Of a DNA stretch of 64,000 nucleotides, positions 60,932-64,000 are shown one piece after another. Numbering within the stretch: the stretch's first letter is position 1; the number at the start of each line of letters is the position of its first letter. A program made the position numbers and the translations under genes. The stretch lies in NCBI RefSeq assembly GCF_900167075.1, contig NZ_FUWH01000002.1, forward strand, positions 91,005 to 155,004, read 5' to 3'. The stretch is from Sediminibacterium ginsengisoli. GTDB lineage: Bacteria; Bacteroidota; Bacteroidia; Chitinophagales; Chitinophagaceae. The notes under the pieces are model-generated. The model saw only the letters and a list, made by a program, of their open reading frames with translations, was not told the DNA's origin and did no database searches.

Positions 60932-63076
60932 ATGAAGCTGATACGTATTATACCATGTTTTATTCTGTTTGTTGTTCTGTCCGGAGGGGCTGCTGCACAA
61001 CAGCCTGCCTGGGAAGAAGTAGCTCCGGGTGTATGGAAAACAATTATAGGTAAGCCCGAAGCGTACGATCTGATTAAAGCTTCAGGAGCAACTCCCGATA
61101 AAGCTGCGTTGCAGAAAATGAGCAAAGGCAGTTTCCCGTTTGAGAAAGATTTCCGTGCCGGTAAACAAACCGACGGTAAAACAATGCTGCTGTTCCCGCT
61201 GCAGAAAGAAGAACAGTTGTATGGTTTCGGATTGAATTTTCAGACCGTTCACCAGCGCGGCAAGATCCTGCAATTGCATGTAGATCATTATGGCGGTAAG
61301 GACAACGGCCGCACGCATGCGCCAACGCCTTTTTATGTATCATCGGCAGGATATGGAGTGTTTGTCAATTCTGCAAGATATATCAACGTATATGCAGGAA
61401 CAGCGGTACGTAAGGATAGCAAAAATCCACCTGTATCAAAAGACAGGAATACAGATAAAAGCTGGAGCTCAAGACCTTATTCGGATGGTGTGGAAATGCT
61501 GGTGCCGGCAACAGGTGTGGAGGTCTATGTATTTGCAGGGCCAACCATGCTGGATGCGGTTCGCAGGTTTAACCTGTTTAACGGAGGAGGTGTATTGCCA
61601 CCACGCTGGGGACTGGGTTTTACACAACGCGTAAAATCATTATACACGGCAGACGAAGTAGAAAAAGAGGCAGAAGCATTTGCTGAAAAAGGATTTCCGC
61701 TCGATTATATCGGCCTGGAACCCGGCTGGCAGAGCAAGGCCTATCCCGGCACATTCACCTGGGATCCCCGACGCTACCCGAACCCTGAAAAATTTGTGCA
61801 ATCGATGCTGGGCAAAGGGATCAGGTTGAACCTGTGGATCAATCCATACATATCGAAAGATGCATCTTTTTTTGAAGCGATTAAAAATTACACGGGCTCA
61901 CATACCGTCTGGACGGGCGAAGTGCCAGACTTTACAATGCCGGAAGCACGTAAGATCTTTTTCGGGCAACTGCAGAAGAACCAGGTAAACATTGGTGTAA
62001 GCGGTTACAAGATAGATGAGGTAGACGGCTATGATCATTATCTCTGGCCCGATGTAGCTACATTCCCTTCGGGCAAAGCTGCAGAACAGATGCGGCAGAC
62101 TTATGGCGTACTGGCACAACGTTACAGCGCGGAATTATTCAAACAACAGAACCGCCGCACTTACGGACTGGTTCGTGCTTCCAATGCCGGTGCGGTATCT
62201 TTTCCATATGTGCTCTATAACGATTATTACAATCACGAAGATTTCATAACTGCACTGATCAACAGTGGTACTGCGGGTGTATTATGGACACCGGAAGTAC
62301 GTGCGTCTAAAACCGCAGAAGAATGGTTACGCCGTTTTCAGACTGTGATCTTTTCACCCATGGCAATGATCAATGCATGGTCGAGCGGAACAAAGCCATG
62401 GTCGTATCCCGAAGTGGCAGAACAGGTAAGGGAGCTGGCTTTATTGCGGATGCAGATGATGCCCTATTGGTATTCGGCGTTTGCACGTTATCATTTTGAA
62501 GGAATACCGCCGTTCAGAGGTATGGCCATGGAAGAAGGATTCAGGGCAGAAGCCAAAAAGGAAGCAGCCAATAGTAATCTCGAGGAGAACCCTTATGCAG
62601 AAGCTGTTTCCAAAGAGATCAAGGATCAGTATATGGCAGGCGACTGCTTGCTGGTAGCACCACTTTTCGCCGGCCAGAAAACCCGTAAGGTTGTTTTTCC
62701 CAAAGGCAAATGGTACGATTTCTATACAGGAGAGCTGGCGGGGGATGGTAATGTGATCACGGTAGAACCCGGATTGAACCGGATCCCTGTATACGTCAGA
62801 GATGGCGGAATTATACCATTCATGCCGCCATTGATGCACGCGCCTGCTGCGGGGCAAAAGATAGATATTGAGATCAGGCATTATGGCGAAAAGCCTGCTG
62901 TATATAAGTTATATGATGACGATGGTGAAACCTTCAATTATGAAAAAGGTGATTACATCTTCAGGGAAATCAGGGTGGAAGGAACAAAAGGCAGTTTCCG
63001 CGGCAGTGTCAGTGATGCTGTGCCGGGTAAACCCGATAATATAGGTCGTATAACCTGGAAATTCATGACCCGTTAA
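60932..63076 (+). CDS. GH31 glycoside hydrolase (alpha-xylosidase/glucosidase type)
   Basis: A 714-residue exported enzyme. The signal is KLIRIIPCFILFVVLSGG. The N-terminal beta domain shows EQLYGFGLNFQTVHQRGKIL and TPFYVSSAGYGVFVNSARY. The barrel has FPLDYIGLEPGWQSKAYPG, and the likely nucleophile is D362 in GYKIDEVDGYDHYLWPD. The C-terminal part (YMAGDCLLVAPLFAGQKTRK, VFPKGKWYDFYTGE) is standard. The start at ATG 60932 is used because it gives a clean signal peptide; the frame extends upstream into GH95. Alpha-xylosidase activity would fit a xylose-bearing side chain. Confidence 0.9.
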   Translation: MKLIRIIPCFILFVVLSGGAAAQQPAWEEVAPGVWKTIIGKPEAYDLIKASGATPDKAALQKMSKGSFPFEKDFRAGKQTDGKTMLLFPLQKEEQLYGFGLNFQTVHQRGKILQLHVDHYGGKDNGRTHAPTPFYVSSAGYGVFVNSARYINVYAGTAVRKDSKNPPVSKDRNTDKSWSSRPYSDGVEMLVPATGVEVYVFAGPTMLDAVRRFNLFNGGGVLPPRWGLGFTQRVKSLYTADEVEKEAEAFAEKGFPLDYIGLEPGWQSKAYPGTFTWDPRRYPNPEKFVQSMLGKGIRLNLWINPYISKDASFFEAIKNYTGSHTVWTGEVPDFTMPEARKIFFGQLQKNQVNIGVSGYKIDEVDGYDHYLWPDVATFPSGKAAEQMRQTYGVLAQRYSAELFKQQNRRTYGLVRASNAGAVSFPYVLYNDYYNHEDFITALINSGTAGVLWTPEVRASKTAEEWLRRFQTVIFSPMAMINAWSSGTKPWSYPEVAEQVRELALLRMQMMPYWYSAFARYHFEGIPPFRGMAMEEGFRAEAKKEAANSNLEENPYAEAVSKEIKDQYMAGDCLLVAPLFAGQKTRKVVFPKGKWYDFYTGELAGDGNVITVEPGLNRIPVYVRDGGIIPFMPPLMHAPAAGQKIDIEIRHYGEKPAVYKLYDDDGETFNYEKGDYIFREIRVEGTKGSFRGSVSDAVPGKPDNIGRITWKFMTR

Positions 63077-63085
63077 AATGAACAT

Positions 63086-64000
63086 ATGAAGCGACTGATG
63101 TTTTGTGTTTTACTGCTTAGCTCCGGAATACTGACAGCATATCGTCCAAAAGATATGCGGCTGGAGATCACGGAAACATTAAGGGCAGGTGTGTTGAAAG
63201 AAGCCGCCTGGGCCATGCAGCAACAGCCTGAAACTGTTACGGCCGCATCATCACCCAGGAGCGCCGGAGGTAAACATGATTTCTTTTCGGAAGGAGATTA
63301 CTGGTGGCCCAATCCGGCAAGTGCAGATAGCCCATATATACAGAAAGACGGCATGACCAATCCCGACAATTTTGTGGCGCACCGTCATGCAATGATCCGG
63401 TTCAGCAGGATCATAGGCGCACTGGCATCTGCATATAAACTTACGGGAGACGAAAAATATGTTAAACAGGCGATGCTGCATTGTATGGCATGGTTTGTGA
63501 ACGATGCAACAAAAATGAATCCTAACCTGTTGTATGCACAGGCAATCAAAGGCCGGTATACAGGCAGGGGAATCGGCATTATCGATACTATTCACCTGGT
63601 AGAAGTAGTGCAGGGACTGATGGTAATGCAGGATGCCCGTGCAATGGATCAAACAGCATTGCGGCAGGTGAAGCATTGGTTCGGGGAATACCTGCAATGG
63701 CTTACCACCCACAAGTACGGTAAAGATGAAATGAACGCCGAGAATAATCATGGTACCTGCTGGGTAATGCAGGTGGCAGCGTTTGCAAAATTTACCGGCG
63801 ATATGGCTTTGCAGGATTTCTGCAGTAAACGTTACCGGGAAATCTTGTTGCCTAACCAGATGGACGCTGCCGGTGGTTTTCCAAGAGAGATCAAACGAAC
63901 CAAACCGTATGGTTACTCATTATTCAACCTGGATGCGATGACAACTATTTGCAGATTGTTATCAGCCAAAGACAATAACCTCTGGGAGTTTACAACCGCT
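63086..64000 (+). CDS. alginate lyase family (PF05426) protein, partial
   Basis: The frame starts at ATG 63086 and is still open at the window end, giving 305 residues. A signal peptide (KRLMFCVLLLSSGILTAY) is followed by an alpha/alpha-toroid region. Recognisable segments are HDFFSEGDYWWPNPASADSP, HRHAMIRFSRIIGALASAY and AENNHGTCWVMQVAAFAKF, where Asn-His and the later Tyr are family active-site residues. Proteins of this family cleave uronate polymers by beta-elimination, but many Bacteroidota members are untested. It lies nine bases after GH31. Confidence 0.85.
   Translation, partial: MKRLMFCVLLLSSGILTAYRPKDMRLEITETLRAGVLKEAAWAMQQQPETVTAASSPRSAGGKHDFFSEGDYWWPNPASADSPYIQKDGMTNPDNFVAHRHAMIRFSRIIGALASAYKLTGDEKYVKQAMLHCMAWFVNDATKMNPNLLYAQAIKGRYTGRGIGIIDTIHLVEVVQGLMVMQDARAMDQTALRQVKHWFGEYLQWLTTHKYGKDEMNAENNHGTCWVMQVAAFAKFTGDMALQDFCSKRYREILLPNQMDAAGGFPREIKRTKPYGYSLFNLDAMTTICRLLSAKDNNLWEFTTA

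Noticed and set aside
63251..63751. A 166-codon minus-strand frame near the right edge
   Set aside because: It lies antisense to the PF05426 lyase gene, whose family motifs are clear although the gene is cut by the window end.

Overview
The window reads as the chromosome of a Bacteroidota bacterium, most likely a member of the Chitinophagaceae or a close relative. The evidence is a SusC/SusD pair with glycoside hydrolases, an ECF sigma / FecR (with C-terminal DUF4974) / STN-TonB receptor trio, many REC-only and PAS-kinase signalling proteins, few Shine-Dalgarno sequences, and several TAnnTTTG-type -7 elements just before start codons. No plasmid, phage or insertion-sequence gene was found. 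The only RNA gene is a tRNA-Ala(GGC).

Layout. 1-5.6 kb: the tail of an unknown gene and its terminator, a cupin, small regulators (REC, HhH, Xre), a PAS kinase, then an NtrC-type sigma-54 activator. 5.6-14.5 kb: the potassium system, with paired TTTCA-N3-TGAAA boxes, a -24/-12 promoter, a 27-codon membrane miniORF, kdpF, kdpA, kdpB, kdpC, a BBP2-type porin, a KdpD without a kinase half, and a separate membrane kinase overlapping it. 14.5-18.9 kb: ECF sigma, FecR, an intervening 40-codon frame with two hairpins, and a STN-type receptor. 19.0-21.3 kb: an AT-rich insert with two unknown genes facing a SIR2-like protein. 21.4-24.9 kb: an iron-siderophore receptor with an overlapping PepSY membrane protein. 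25-29 kb: a serine hydrolase and a PAS kinase/REC pair.

29.3-34.6 kb is a sulfur module: a Crp/Fnr regulator, TauE, an MBL-rhodanese fusion, a rhodanese, three tiny membrane proteins (two Cys-rich), a thioredoxin-like protein lacking its first active-site Cys, and two YeeE-type half-transporters. A 15-bp element lies before both tauE and the MBL gene. 34.7-41.3 kb holds two unknown exported or membrane proteins, two mirror-image HxlR/SDR modules with strong palindromes between regulator and target, a WYL regulator with a VOC protein, and a DUF1275 protein. 41.3-43.1 kb looks like accessory DNA ending at the tRNA-Ala. 43.3-45.4 kb has a transglutaminase-like protein, a DUF1801 protein and an arginyl-tRNA-protein transferase-like gene.

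45.7-64 kb is a polysaccharide utilisation locus running one way: an SDR probably acting as fructuronate reductase, mannonate dehydratase, GH3, SusC, SusD, a fasciclin-like lipoprotein, a strong hairpin terminator, GH2, GH95, GH31 and a PF05426 lyase-like gene cut by the window end. Exo-acting enzymes plus a uronate branch suggest a decorated, uronate-containing plant hemicellulose. The Thr in the GH95 active site points to alpha-L-galactosidase activity. No endo-acting hydrolase and no PUL regulator lie inside the window.

The most notable points are the sigma-54-wired kdp locus with its split sensor, the tandem micro-ORFs before kdpA, the ATGA-bridged 40-codon frame between fecR and its receptor, the SIR2-like island, and the sulfur module with its repeated operator and Cys-rich miniproteins.
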